DNA from: an uncultured Pelagibacteraceae bacterium
GTDB lineage: Bacteria; Pseudomonadota; Alphaproteobacteria; Pelagibacterales; Pelagibacteraceae
Assembly: GCA_902628635.1 (NCBI GenBank)
Contig: CACONQ010000004.1
Span: forward strand, 1 to 48,081
Direction of reading: 5' to 3'
DNA length: 48,081 nucleotides
The translations under genes and the position numbers were made by a program. The notes under the pieces are model-generated. The model searched no databases. It saw only the letters and a program-made list of their open reading frames with translations, and was not told the DNA's origin. Positions 33,317 to 41,452 of the stretch are shown piece after piece; within the stretch, counting starts at the first letter, position 1; every line of letters begins with the position of its first letter.

Positions 33317-35643
33317 TAAGATCTTACTTTGATTTTCTTAGGATCATAAAATGGGAACGAAATCACTTTAGCTGGTATTCTTTTTTGGTGACCATCAATT
33401 TTCCCTATTTCAACTTCTGTACCTTCTTCAGCATATTTTGCATCAATTCTGCACAAAGCTATATTTTTATTTAAAGTTTTTGACAACATTGCACTAGTAA
33501 CTACACCAACTTGTCCTCTGCCAATATGCACTGAGTTACCATTTGCTGCAGGTTCATGTCCAACCAACTCTAGTCCTACTAATTTTTTTTGTGGATTATT
33601 TTTTCTTTTTATTAATTCTTCTTTTCCAATAAAATCATCTTCTTTCGTTTTCAAAGGAACTGTAAAACCTATCCCAGCCTCGAAAGGATCTGTCTTATCG
33701 TCAAATTCATAACCATAAAAAATTAATCCAGCTTCAATTCTTACCATGTCTAGAGCTTCTAAACCTAATGGAGAAATATTAAATTCTTTTCCAGCTTCCC
33801 AAACTTTATCCCATACAACAGAAGCATCTTTAGGATGACACCAGATTTCAAATCCTAATTCACCTGTATATCCTGTTCGTGAAACAACTATTGGAGTTCC
33901 TGTCACACTATCTATTCTTGCGATAGTCAATCTAAACCATTGTAGGTCATCTATGGAAGGTTGAGTATCAGGAGTCCAAACAAATTTTTTTAAAATTTTT
34001 CTGCTATTAGGACCTTGAACAGCAATATTATGTATTTGATCGGTTGAGGATTTAACCCATACCTTAAAATTTTTCTTTTTAGCTTGTTCTTTCAACCATT
34101 GACCGCCGTATTCTTGACCACCAATCCATCTAAAGTTATCTTGACCAAATTTAAGCAGAGTTCCATCGTCAATCATACAACCATTTTCATAGCACATAGC
34201 AGAATAGACAACTTGTCCTGCGGAAAGTTTTTTAACATTCCTTGTAAGCGTATATTGCATTAAATTTTCTGCATCTGGTCCAAGTATTTCAAATTTTCTT
34301 AAAGGCGAAAGATCCGTTACAATGGCACTTTCTCTACAAGATGTATATTCTTTTACGGCGCCGTAATTTGTGTAATTATTTGCTAACCAATATCCGTTAT
34401 AATTAATAAAATTTTTAGTTAGCTTTGAAGTCTTTTCATGAAAGCCTGTTTCTTTTGTAATTTTTGGTTCTGAATCTGTGCTCACCCTAAAAGCTACCCC
34501 TTTCGAGATCTTTTTATCTTTTGCATATGTTCTAACAAATATATCAGTTGGATTCCATCCATTTGCTGCATCTACATCACATGGACATGCAGAAGATGCA
34601 CATGTAAGATCTTTCAATGCTCTAAAAAGCACATAATCACCAGGTCTTGACCAAGGTTCATCAAAAGTTGCAACGTTATTTGCATCAATTGCAGTATTAA
34701 AAAATAAATTTATCGCTATCCAACCTTTTCTTGGTTTCACTTCATATTTTTCTAATGAATTATTAAAATTTGTTGAACAATTAATGTGACCGAAATAGCC
34801 CATGTCCTCATAATATTTTGATGTACAAGCGTAATTGAAGGTGTCATGCCTTCCAACTGTATCTCTTACAACCTCAATTACAGGTTCATGCTCAGCATCA
34901 AAAAACTTTGAAAATAAACCAGGCATAGGATATGCAGCACCCATAAAAGTCCTTGTTGCTGTTGGGTCTATTATGCTCTCGACTCCTTTATCAAGTTTCC
35001 TTTTATCGAATGCTAAAAAATCTGAACATTGTCTTCCACCTGGATCAATTATTTGAATATATTCTCCAGCTTTAACTTCATAAGTTTCAGACGACATTCG
35101 ATTAACAAATATTTCTGATATTGGATCATAAAGAGGTTCTGGCAGAACATATTGTTCTTCCTTTACGTCAAATTTTGCCCTATGTATAAAAATTGTAAGA
35201 CTTGTCGGCGGATTTTGATTATGAACACTCATTAATTCGCCAGGAGAACCAATCATTACAATACATTTATCTTTTGATTGAAGAGTAACTATCTCTCCCA
35301 TGGGACAATCTTTATTAAAAAGTCTTGAAGCTTTTGATCTTTCTAAATCTAAATTTTTCTTTTTAAAAATATTTGAAATTTTTTGATCCTGACTTATTGA
35401 TTTTTTTAAAAAATCTCCATCAGAATTTGCTTTAAGATTTAAGATTGTTAAATCGTGTTTCCCTTTAGAATTAAAGGCAACAACCTCACAAAATTGTTTT
35501 CCTTCATCGTTTACTATTTCTATTTTATCATCTGAATTAATTTCAAAAACATGGATGCCACCACCTTGAATAACATATCTTTCAACCCCAGGTGGCAAAA
35601 CCCTTAGACCAGGATTTTTTATAAGATTGCTAGAAAGCGACAT
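33316..35643 (-). CDS. tdm: Trimethylamine N-oxide demethylase (Tdm)
   Basis: A 775-aa two-part enzyme. Residues about 10-375 form a duplicated DUF1989 (urea-carboxylase-associated) region; residues about 400-775 are a GcvT-type tetrahydrofolate-binding aminomethyltransferase domain (AGQVVYSAMCYENGCMIDDG, RTGYTGELGFEIWC, GLEALDMVRIEAGL). This is the architecture of Tdm, which converts TMAO to dimethylamine and formaldehyde and hands the one-carbon unit to folate. C289, C353 and C355 (in GHINC and SACPCD) show the 64- and 2-residue spacing I recall for the zinc-site cysteines of Methylocella Tdm, and D208 fits a further reported key residue. Divergent TMAO uptake genes and nearby tmm support the call. 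Confidence 0.88.
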   Translation of the reverse strand: MSLSSNLIKNPGLRVLPPGVERYVIQGGGIHVFEINSDDKIEIVNDEGKQFCEVVAFNSKGKHDLTILNLKANSDGDFLKKSISQDQKISNIFKKKNLDLERSKASRLFNKDCPMGEIVTLQSKDKCIVMIGSPGELMSVHNQNPPTSLTIFIHRAKFDVKEEQYVLPEPLYDPISEIFVNRMSSETYEVKAGEYIQIIDPGGRQCSDFLAFDKRKLDKGVESIIDPTATRTFMGAAYPMPGLFSKFFDAEHEPVIEVVRDTVGRHDTFNYACTSKYYEDMGYFGHINCSTNFNNSLEKYEVKPRKGWIAINLFFNTAIDANNVATFDEPWSRPGDYVLFRALKDLTCASSACPCDVDAANGWNPTDIFVRTYAKDKKISKGVAFRVSTDSEPKITKETGFHEKTSKLTKNFINYNGYWLANNYTNYGAVKEYTSCRESAIVTDLSPLRKFEILGPDAENLMQYTLTRNVKKLSAGQVVYSAMCYENGCMIDDGTLLKFGQDNFRWIGGQEYGGQWLKEQAKKKNFKVWVKSSTDQIHNIAVQGPNSRKILKKFVWTPDTQPSIDDLQWFRLTIARIDSVTGTPIVVSRTGYTGELGFEIWCHPKDASVVWDKVWEAGKEFNISPLGLEALDMVRIEAGLIFYGYEFDDKTDPFEAGIGFTVPLKTKEDDFIGKEELIKRKNNPQKKLVGLELVGHEPAANGNSVHIGRGQVGVVTSAMLSKTLNKNIALCRIDAKYAEEGTEVEIGKIDGHQKRIPAKVISFPFYDPKKIKVRS

Positions 35644-35696
35644 AATATAAAGTGTTATCTCAGTTTTATTAGAAATAATATATTAACCTAAACGAG

Positions 35697-35725
35697 TTGA
35701 CTATACATTTAATTAGTCACATAAT
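35697..35725 (+). promoter_or_regulatory. tmoX promoter with inverted repeat in its spacer
   Basis: TTGACT (35697-35702), 17 bases, then CATAAT (35720-35725), 31 bases before the tmoX ATG, which has an AAAGGGG ribosome-binding site. The spacer is framed by TGACTA (35698-35703) and TAGTCA (35714-35719), a 6-bp inverted repeat with centres 16 bases apart. It overlaps the -35 box, so a dimeric regulator bound there would block RNA polymerase. The site lies between the divergent tdm and tmoX genes. Confidence 0.6.
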
Positions 35726-35756
35726 CAGAGTACTTAATATTAAGAAAGGGGTATAA

Positions 35757-36704
35757 ATGAGAAGAATAATATCATTATTATCTGCAGTTATTATTTCAGT
35801 AGTAAGTTTTGCTGGAATATCAAACGCAGCAGATAGCAAAAAGCCCATCGTAATCCCAACTCATAACTGGTCAAGCCAAATTGTAATGGCTTACGTTATT
35901 GGTGGAATTATGGAAAGTATGGGAAACAATGTTAAATATGTTAATGCTGACTCTCAAGCAGTTTACGAGTCAATTAGAATTGGTGACGTAACTTTATCTC
36001 ACGAAGTATGGGAATCTGCTTTTGGTAAATCATTCACAACTGCTTTGGACAAAGGCGGATTGCTTGACTGGGGTGACCATGAAGCAAGAACACTTGAAGA
36101 TATGGGATATCCAAACTGGGTTGCTGAAAAAGGATTATGCCCAGGTCTACCAGATTGGACTGCTTTAAAAAATCCTGACTGTGCTAAAAACTTTACAACA
36201 CCTGACTCTCCGGATGGAAAAGGAAGAATGTTGGAAGGTCCACAAACTTGGCATGGTGATTTAATTCCACAAAGGGTTGACGCTTTAGGTTTAGGAGATC
36301 TTTGGTGGGTTAAATTTGCTGGAAGTGCTGATGCACTTTGGGCAGAGTTAGCAGCAGCTGAAAAAGAAGGAAGAGGAACAATCATCTTTAACTGGACACC
36401 TAACTTTACAGATGGTGCTGGTTTTACATTTATCGACTTTCCTCCATACACAGCAGGTTGCAGACCTGAAGATGGTGGAGATGGAAAATGTGGTTCGCCT
36501 GATGGTTATTTGAAAAAAGCAGTTAACGCTGATTTTCCAAAAACTCATCCAAAAGCAGCAGCAATGTTTAAAAAACTTTCTTTCACAACAAGTCAAATTG
36601 GTGCAATGGCAGCTTTAGTTGACGTTGACAAAATGACTCACGAAGATGCTGCAAAAGCATGGTTAAAAAAGAACGAGAAAGTTTGGAAAGCTTTTACTAA
36701 ATAA
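35757..36704 (+). CDS. tmoX: TMAO (or betaine-type) ABC transporter substrate-binding protein
   Basis: A 315-aa periplasmic binding protein of the OpuAC family, with a signal peptide ending ISNAA near residue 24. The mature part has the family's aromatic-rich ligand box: THNWSSQIVMAYVIGG, EVWES, GPQTWHGDLIPQRVD and FNWTPNF. Such Trp/Tyr cages bind quaternary ammonium groups or TMAO. Divergent tdm and nearby tmm make TMAO the likely ligand; glycine betaine or choline are the alternatives. It has its own promoter and a strong terminator. The matching ATPase and permease follow only after three small genes. Confidence 0.82.
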   Translation: MRRIISLLSAVIISVVSFAGISNAADSKKPIVIPTHNWSSQIVMAYVIGGIMESMGNNVKYVNADSQAVYESIRIGDVTLSHEVWESAFGKSFTTALDKGGLLDWGDHEARTLEDMGYPNWVAEKGLCPGLPDWTALKNPDCAKNFTTPDSPDGKGRMLEGPQTWHGDLIPQRVDALGLGDLWWVKFAGSADALWAELAAAEKEGRGTIIFNWTPNFTDGAGFTFIDFPPYTAGCRPEDGGDGKCGSPDGYLKKAVNADFPKTHPKAAAMFKKLSFTTSQIGAMAALVDVDKMTHEDAAKAWLKKNEKVWKAFTK

Positions 36705-36726
36705 GGTTAAGAGCTATTAAATCTTT

Positions 36727-36763
36727 AAATCTCTCCCAACAATGTTGGGGGAGATTTTTTTTT
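36727..36763 (+). terminator. Intrinsic terminator after tmoX
   Basis: A 14-bp stem (36727-36740 with 36744-36757, one G-T pair), containing CTCTCCCAAC and GTTGGGGGAG around a three-base AAT loop, runs into an unbroken run of T to 36763. It isolates tmoX from the downstream genes, mirroring the terminator behind the PotD-like gene. Confidence 0.92.
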
Positions 36764-36773
36764 AAAATAAAAC

Positions 36774-37235
36774 ATGAACAAATACTTTTTAAGCACATTA
36801 ATTACTTTATTATTTTTTAGTCAAACTCTAGCAAAAGATGTGAGTATTAATGAAAATATTGATCTTAAGTTTATTTGTGATTTAGAAAAAAAAATAATTA
36901 AAAATTCAGAATATAATTATCAAACTTTTTTAGCAAAAGATTTGAATGAAAAAGGATTGGATAAATTTGAAATTCAATCGAAACAACCAAATACACTTTT
37001 AATTAGAGGGTTATCGTTATTTCTCTCAAATACGGAAAAATTGAATGTTAAGGTTGTTAATAAAGACGTTGTTTTATTTAAATCAATTGATCAAGAAAAA
37101 AATTATTCAGAGTCAGGTATTATTACCAGAAAAACAGGAGAATTAATTCATGAAATTACAAAAAATATAAAAAGTGAAAATGCAGAAAAATATATTTCAA
37201 TATATTCATGCAATAAACTTGACCAAAAAGTCTGA
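36774..37235 (+). CDS. Exported hypothetical protein
   Basis: A 153-aa protein with a signal peptide (MNKYFLSTLITLLFFSQTLA, cleavage before KD). The mature part is about 130 residues, polar and Lys/Asn-rich with two cysteines (about C33 and C148) that could pair in the periplasm. I recognise no family. It begins ten bases after the tmoX terminator, so it needs its own promoter or read-through. A 34-base gap separates it from the MORN-repeat gene. Confidence 0.7.
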   Translation: MNKYFLSTLITLLFFSQTLAKDVSINENIDLKFICDLEKKIIKNSEYNYQTFLAKDLNEKGLDKFEIQSKQPNTLLIRGLSLFLSNTEKLNVKVVNKDVVLFKSIDQEKNYSESGIITRKTGELIHEITKNIKSENAEKYISIYSCNKLDQKV

Positions 37236-37269
37236 TTTTTTTTTAGTAAATTTTGTGTAAAATATTGTT

Positions 37270-37647
37270 ATGAAAAAATATCTCCTAAGCATAATCTTAA
37301 GTTTACTTATTTCATCAGTTGCATTAGCGCGTAGTACCGGTTGTAAAGAAGGAAATTGTGAAAACGGCTTTGGTAAATGGGTTTATACAGATAAAACTAC
37401 TTACGAAGGAGAATGGGTAGGAACTAAAAAAAATGGTCAAGGAGTTGAAACTTGGCCCAACGGATACATCTATAAAGGCGAGTTTAAAAATAGTGAATGG
37501 AGTGGAGTAGGCGTTTTAACTTTTCCTGATGGCTCAACATATGAAGGTGAATGGGCAAAAGGATTTATGAATGGAAAGGGAACTTTTACCTCATCAGATG
37601 GAACACAGAAATCAGGCACATGGAAAAATGGAAAGCTACAAGATTAA
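37270..37647 (+). CDS. Exported MORN-repeat protein
   Basis: A 125-aa protein with a signal peptide (cleavage after SSVALA near residue 20), then about four MORN repeats (consensus YEGEWxxGxxxGxG). They are visible as TTYEGEWVGTKKNGQGVETW, YIYKGEFKNSEWSGVGVLTF, STYEGEWAKGFMNGKGTFTS and a shortened last copy. MORN repeats form beta-hairpin ladders that contact lipids or proteins. A GCKEGNCENGFG segment before the repeats holds two cysteines. The role is unknown. Its stop overlaps the next gene's ATG by one base (TAATG). Confidence 0.8.
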   Translation: MKKYLLSIILSLLISSVALARSTGCKEGNCENGFGKWVYTDKTTYEGEWVGTKKNGQGVETWPNGYIYKGEFKNSEWSGVGVLTFPDGSTYEGEWAKGFMNGKGTFTSSDGTQKSGTWKNGKLQD

Positions 37648-38198
37648 TGTCAAAAGAAAATTATTTTAATAGAATTAAGGATTTGCCAGAAACTGTAAAA
37701 CAATTTGGAGGTTTAGTGTTAATAGTAATTGTTATTTTTTTCTGTTTTTCAATTTTAAATATTATGTTTGGTGGGGGTGATGAGCTGGTAAGGAAAATGA
37801 AATTGGAGGAAGAAAGAATTGCTGAAGAAAAAAAATTAAGTGAATTAATATCCAAATTACCTTCTGGAATATTAGTAACTTTTGACGGCACTGATCATTA
37901 TAAATTAACAGATGAAGTATATGAACAGGTTTGTAAAGCAACAAAACTCATTCCTCAAAGAGCAATTATGGGTGCAAATTTTTTAAATTTTAGAGCACAC
38001 GAAATTTACACAATTAATGGGAATAAAATTGATGAAACTTTTGTTAAATGGGATGAAGAAAAAAATAAATGTTATGCGGGTTTTACAGTAAGTGGCGATA
38101 ATGTTGGAGTTAATGAATCTGTAAGTGTGAGTGGTGAGGCATTAAGTTTTTTAAGTACAGGAATTGATACCAGGGTTTATTACATTAAAAATTTTTAA
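37647..38198 (+). CDS. Membrane-anchored hypothetical protein
   Basis: With the ATG at 37647, which forms TAATG with the MORN gene stop, the product is 183 aa. The open frame extends 96 bases further upstream into the MORN gene, but that longer start is unlikely. It has one helix (about residues 20-41, FGGLVLIVIVIFFCFSILNIMF), a charged coiled-coil-like segment (about 47-70), and a soluble C-terminal domain with two or three cysteines. No family is recognised. The charged linker is rich in Lys and Glu. It is cotranslated with the MORN protein, so both may act at the envelope together. Confidence 0.7.
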   Translation: MSKENYFNRIKDLPETVKQFGGLVLIVIVIFFCFSILNIMFGGGDELVRKMKLEEERIAEEKKLSELISKLPSGILVTFDGTDHYKLTDEVYEQVCKATKLIPQRAIMGANFLNFRAHEIYTINGNKIDETFVKWDEEKNKCYAGFTVSGDNVGVNESVSVSGEALSFLSTGIDTRVYYIKNF

Positions 38199-38263
38199 GG
38201 AGGAAAAACATTAATATTATGGATTTTATTTTATCTTAATTTCATATAACTTAATAAAAATTT

Positions 38264-39292
38264 ATGTCTGAACCAGTAATCAAATGCGAAAATGTTTATA
38301 AAATCTTTGGAGCTAATGCTGAAAAAATGCTCAAAGATTCAAATGGCAATGTTGATGCAAAAACCTTTCAAGAAAACGGATGTATTGTAGGAGTTAATAA
38401 TGCTTCATTTGAAGTTGCAAAAGGAGAGATGTTGGTTGTTATGGGTTTGTCTGGCTCGGGAAAATCAACCTTATTACGATGTATTTCTCGATTAACTGAT
38501 GCAACAGGTGGAAAAATTTTTATAGAAGGCCAAGATTTATTAAAATTAAACAACAAAGACCTCATTGATCTTAGAAGAAATAAAATGGGAATGGTTTTTC
38601 AAAGTTTTGCTTTGCTTCCACACAAAACCGTAGTTGAAAATATCGCTTTTCCACTTCAAATTAAAGGTGTCAAAACTGAGGATAGTATAAGTAAAGCAAT
38701 GGATATGGTTAAGTTAGTTGGACTTGATGGAAGAGAAAATTATTTTCCAAGAGAGCTATCTGGAGGACAACAACAAAGAGTAGGAATAGCGAGATCATTA
38801 GCAGTTGAACCAGATATATGGTTTTTAGATGAACCTTTTTCTGCTTTAGACCCATTAATAAGAAAAGAAATGCAAGATGAGTTTTTAAGACTTCAGGAAA
38901 AATTACAAAAAACAATTATGTTTATTACTCATGATTTTGATGAAGCTTTAAAACTTGCTGATCGTATTGCAATTATGAAGGATGGTATAATTGAACAGCT
39001 GGATACACCTGCTAATATTGTTTTAAATCCAGCTACTGAATATGTAAGAAAGTTTACTGAAGAAGTGCCAAGAGAAAAAGTTTTATTAATTGAAGATATA
39101 ATGGATAAAACTAAAGATAATCTTGGTGATTTAAAAGTTTCAAAAGATGAAATTATAGAGAATGTTGCTGAAAAAATTCTTACTCAAGAAAAATCAGTAG
39201 CTGTGGTAGATAATAATAACAACATTATTGGTTCTATAAACCCAGCTAAAATTATCAACACAGTTTTTGGAGGGAGAAAAAATAATATTTAA
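38264..39292 (+). CDS. tmoV: TMAO/betaine-type ABC transporter ATP-binding protein
   Basis: A 342-aa ATPase of the ProV/OpuAA type. Walker A GLSGSGKST at 61-69, signature LSGGQQQRVGIARSL at about 165, Walker B DIWFLDEP at about 184 and a TMFITHDFDEALKLADR switch region are intact. An N-terminal insert (about 17-40) precedes Walker A, as in ProV, and a CBS-like tail follows from about residue 275. I name it tmoV by analogy with proV; naming of V and W subunits should be checked. It overlaps nothing upstream and has no ribosome-binding site. The permease starts two bases after its stop. Confidence 0.83.
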   Translation: MSEPVIKCENVYKIFGANAEKMLKDSNGNVDAKTFQENGCIVGVNNASFEVAKGEMLVVMGLSGSGKSTLLRCISRLTDATGGKIFIEGQDLLKLNNKDLIDLRRNKMGMVFQSFALLPHKTVVENIAFPLQIKGVKTEDSISKAMDMVKLVGLDGRENYFPRELSGGQQQRVGIARSLAVEPDIWFLDEPFSALDPLIRKEMQDEFLRLQEKLQKTIMFITHDFDEALKLADRIAIMKDGIIEQLDTPANIVLNPATEYVRKFTEEVPREKVLLIEDIMDKTKDNLGDLKVSKDEIIENVAEKILTQEKSVAVVDNNNNIIGSINPAKIINTVFGGRKNNI

Positions 39293-39294
39293 TT

Positions 39295-41448
39295 ATGGAA
39301 TTTTTTAAGAAATACCCAAAAACATTTCAATGGTTATTTTTATTAGTTGTATTTTTTGCATTATGTTTTGCAATTGAGGTTCCCGAAACATATAAATTTA
39401 TTCGAGGTCAAGCAGAATTTGTAAAAGACCCTAATCAGAGTAGCTATGTATTTTTAGGAAAAGAAGTAAGATACTATGCTTTTGATGTCTTTTGGAGGTT
39501 ACCGCCATTACTTGGATGGTTACCTATTTGGATAAATGACTCATTATTTTTCTTAATGAATGAGTGGATGCCAATTGAAGTTTGGAATGAAGATACTCAA
39601 GAATATAAAAGTCGTCCTCTAGTCTTACAGATAAGTAGAAATATAACTGCGTTTATGACTTTTCTAATACAGTTAATAAGAGAGATCTTATTAGGAGGTC
39701 TTGAAACTATTGTAGCTTTTACTAGTTGGGATTGGATAGATAAGAATCCTTGGGCTGAACTACCTGGGTTACCATGGACAATTGTTGCAGCTGGTGCAGC
39801 GCTACTTTCTTATAAACTTAGCGGCAAAGGTTTAGCTTTGTTTGCAGGTTTAACTATGGTTTACATTTCTATATTTGGTCAATGGAAACCGTCTATGCAA
39901 ACTCTTTCATTCATACTAGTTGCAGCTCCATTATCATTTATTTTTGGTTTAGGTTTAGGAATAGCGGCATTTAAAAGTAAACGTGTTGAAAAGGCTTTAT
40001 ATCCAATATTGTTAGTAATGCAGACAATGCCACAATACGCAGTATTGGTTCCTGCGCTAGTTCTTTTTGGAGTTGGTGATCATGCTGCAGTAATTATAAC
40101 TATGGTTGTTGCTGTACCACCAATGATATTATTAACTATATTAGGCTTACGAGCTGTTCCACCAGAAGTTATTGAAGCAGGCAGAATGAGTGGATGTAAC
40201 AATTTTCAACTTATGTTTAAAGTATTAATTCCAACTGCAAGAAGAGACATCTTAATTGGAGTTAACCAAGTTATAATGGTTTGTTTTTCAATGGCAGTTA
40301 TTTCAGCTTTTATTGGTGCTAAAGGTTTAGGATTTAATTTATTATTAGCATTAAATCAGTTGAACATTGGACTAGCACTTGAAGCAGGCTTGTGCATTAG
40401 TTTGATTGCAATATTATTAGATAAGATGTCTTTAGCTTGGGCAAATAAGCAAGAGGATTATTTTGGCAACCTAACATTTTTTGAAAGAAATAAAAATTTA
40501 CTATTTTTTGCAGCGACAGTGGTGATTGGATTAATATTAGCTTACATTGGAACATTTTTATTTAAAGACACATTCAATTACTTATTTGAAATTCCACATA
40601 ATAAAGGAATATCAACTGCTGATTTTTGGAATAAAGGTGTTGATTGGATTTTTGAAACTTTCTTTGTATATATAAAGGCATTTAATACTTGGTTAATTCA
40701 AGAAGTGCTTCAACCAATGAGAGCGCTGTATTTAAGGATGCCTGCAATTGCTACAATTGTTTTGGTTGTTGGGGCAGGGTATTTAATTGGTGGAATTCGT
40801 TCTGCTTTCGTTGTTTGTGGATTAACATTATTTATTGCACTTAGCCCTTGGTGGGACAGAGCTTTAGTAACAACATATATGGCAACTTTTGGAGTGATAG
40901 TATCTTGCACTATAGGATTTACAGTTGGAACTTTATGTTTTCAAAACAAACATTCAGCTAATTTTATGCTAGGTGTTTGCGATATATTTCAAACATTTCC
41001 CTCTTTTGTGTATTTAATTCCTGTAATGATGTTATTTGGTATAACTGACACATCAGTATTAATTGCGGTTATAGTTTATGCAACGATACCTGCAACAAGA
41101 TACACTATTGAAGGACTTAGAAGTGTTCCGGCAGGTTTACATGATGCTGCAACTATGTCAGGCGTGAATAAATTTCAAAGACTAACAAAAATAGAATTTC
41201 CTTTAGCATTTCCACATATGATGCTTGGAATAAACCAAACAATAGTATTTGCATTATTTATGGTTATTATTGGAGCATTCATTGGTACAGAGGATTTAGG
41301 TCAATATATTCTAAAAGCATTATCAGATAAAAAGGGTGCAGGCATTGGATTAACACTTGGTATATGTGTAGCTTTTATTGCTTTGATATTTGATAACTTA
41401 ATCAGAGCTTATGTTCAAAAAAGAAAAAAACACCTAGGAATAGATTAA
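39295..41448 (+). CDS. tmoW: TMAO/betaine-type ABC transporter permease, double-length
   Basis: A 717-aa inner-membrane protein containing two complete permease domains in tandem. The first has an EAA-like loop VIEAGRMSGCNNFQLMFKVL (about residue 294) and the second LHDAATMSGVNKFQRLTKIE (about 613), each preceded by a QT[MF]P element (QTMPQYAVLVPALVLFGVGD; QTFPSFVYLIPVMMLFGITD). Usual ProW permeases have one domain and act as a homodimer; here one chain would form the whole channel. It follows the ATPase by two bases and converges with tmm, with four bases between stops. Confidence 0.83.
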   Translation: MEFFKKYPKTFQWLFLLVVFFALCFAIEVPETYKFIRGQAEFVKDPNQSSYVFLGKEVRYYAFDVFWRLPPLLGWLPIWINDSLFFLMNEWMPIEVWNEDTQEYKSRPLVLQISRNITAFMTFLIQLIREILLGGLETIVAFTSWDWIDKNPWAELPGLPWTIVAAGAALLSYKLSGKGLALFAGLTMVYISIFGQWKPSMQTLSFILVAAPLSFIFGLGLGIAAFKSKRVEKALYPILLVMQTMPQYAVLVPALVLFGVGDHAAVIITMVVAVPPMILLTILGLRAVPPEVIEAGRMSGCNNFQLMFKVLIPTARRDILIGVNQVIMVCFSMAVISAFIGAKGLGFNLLLALNQLNIGLALEAGLCISLIAILLDKMSLAWANKQEDYFGNLTFFERNKNLLFFAATVVIGLILAYIGTFLFKDTFNYLFEIPHNKGISTADFWNKGVDWIFETFFVYIKAFNTWLIQEVLQPMRALYLRMPAIATIVLVVGAGYLIGGIRSAFVVCGLTLFIALSPWWDRALVTTYMATFGVIVSCTIGFTVGTLCFQNKHSANFMLGVCDIFQTFPSFVYLIPVMMLFGITDTSVLIAVIVYATIPATRYTIEGLRSVPAGLHDAATMSGVNKFQRLTKIEFPLAFPHMMLGINQTIVFALFMVIIGAFIGTEDLGQYILKALSDKKGAGIGLTLGICVAFIALIFDNLIRAYVQKRKKHLGID

Positions 41449-41452
41449 TATT

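Noticed and set aside
33316-35643. tdm as dimethylglycine or sarcosine dehydrogenase
   Set aside because: The C-terminal GcvT domain is shared, but the N-terminus is a DUF1989 region with a Cys metal site and has no FAD-binding motif.
35999-36451. Minus-strand open frame of 150 codons inside tmoX
   Set aside because: Shadow of the binding-protein gene; Pro/Ser-rich translation without domain features.
37551-37646. Upstream extension of the membrane-anchored hypothetical protein
   Set aside because: It would overlap the MORN gene by 97 bases; the ATG at 37647 gives the TAATG coupling common here and a clean N-terminus before the helix.
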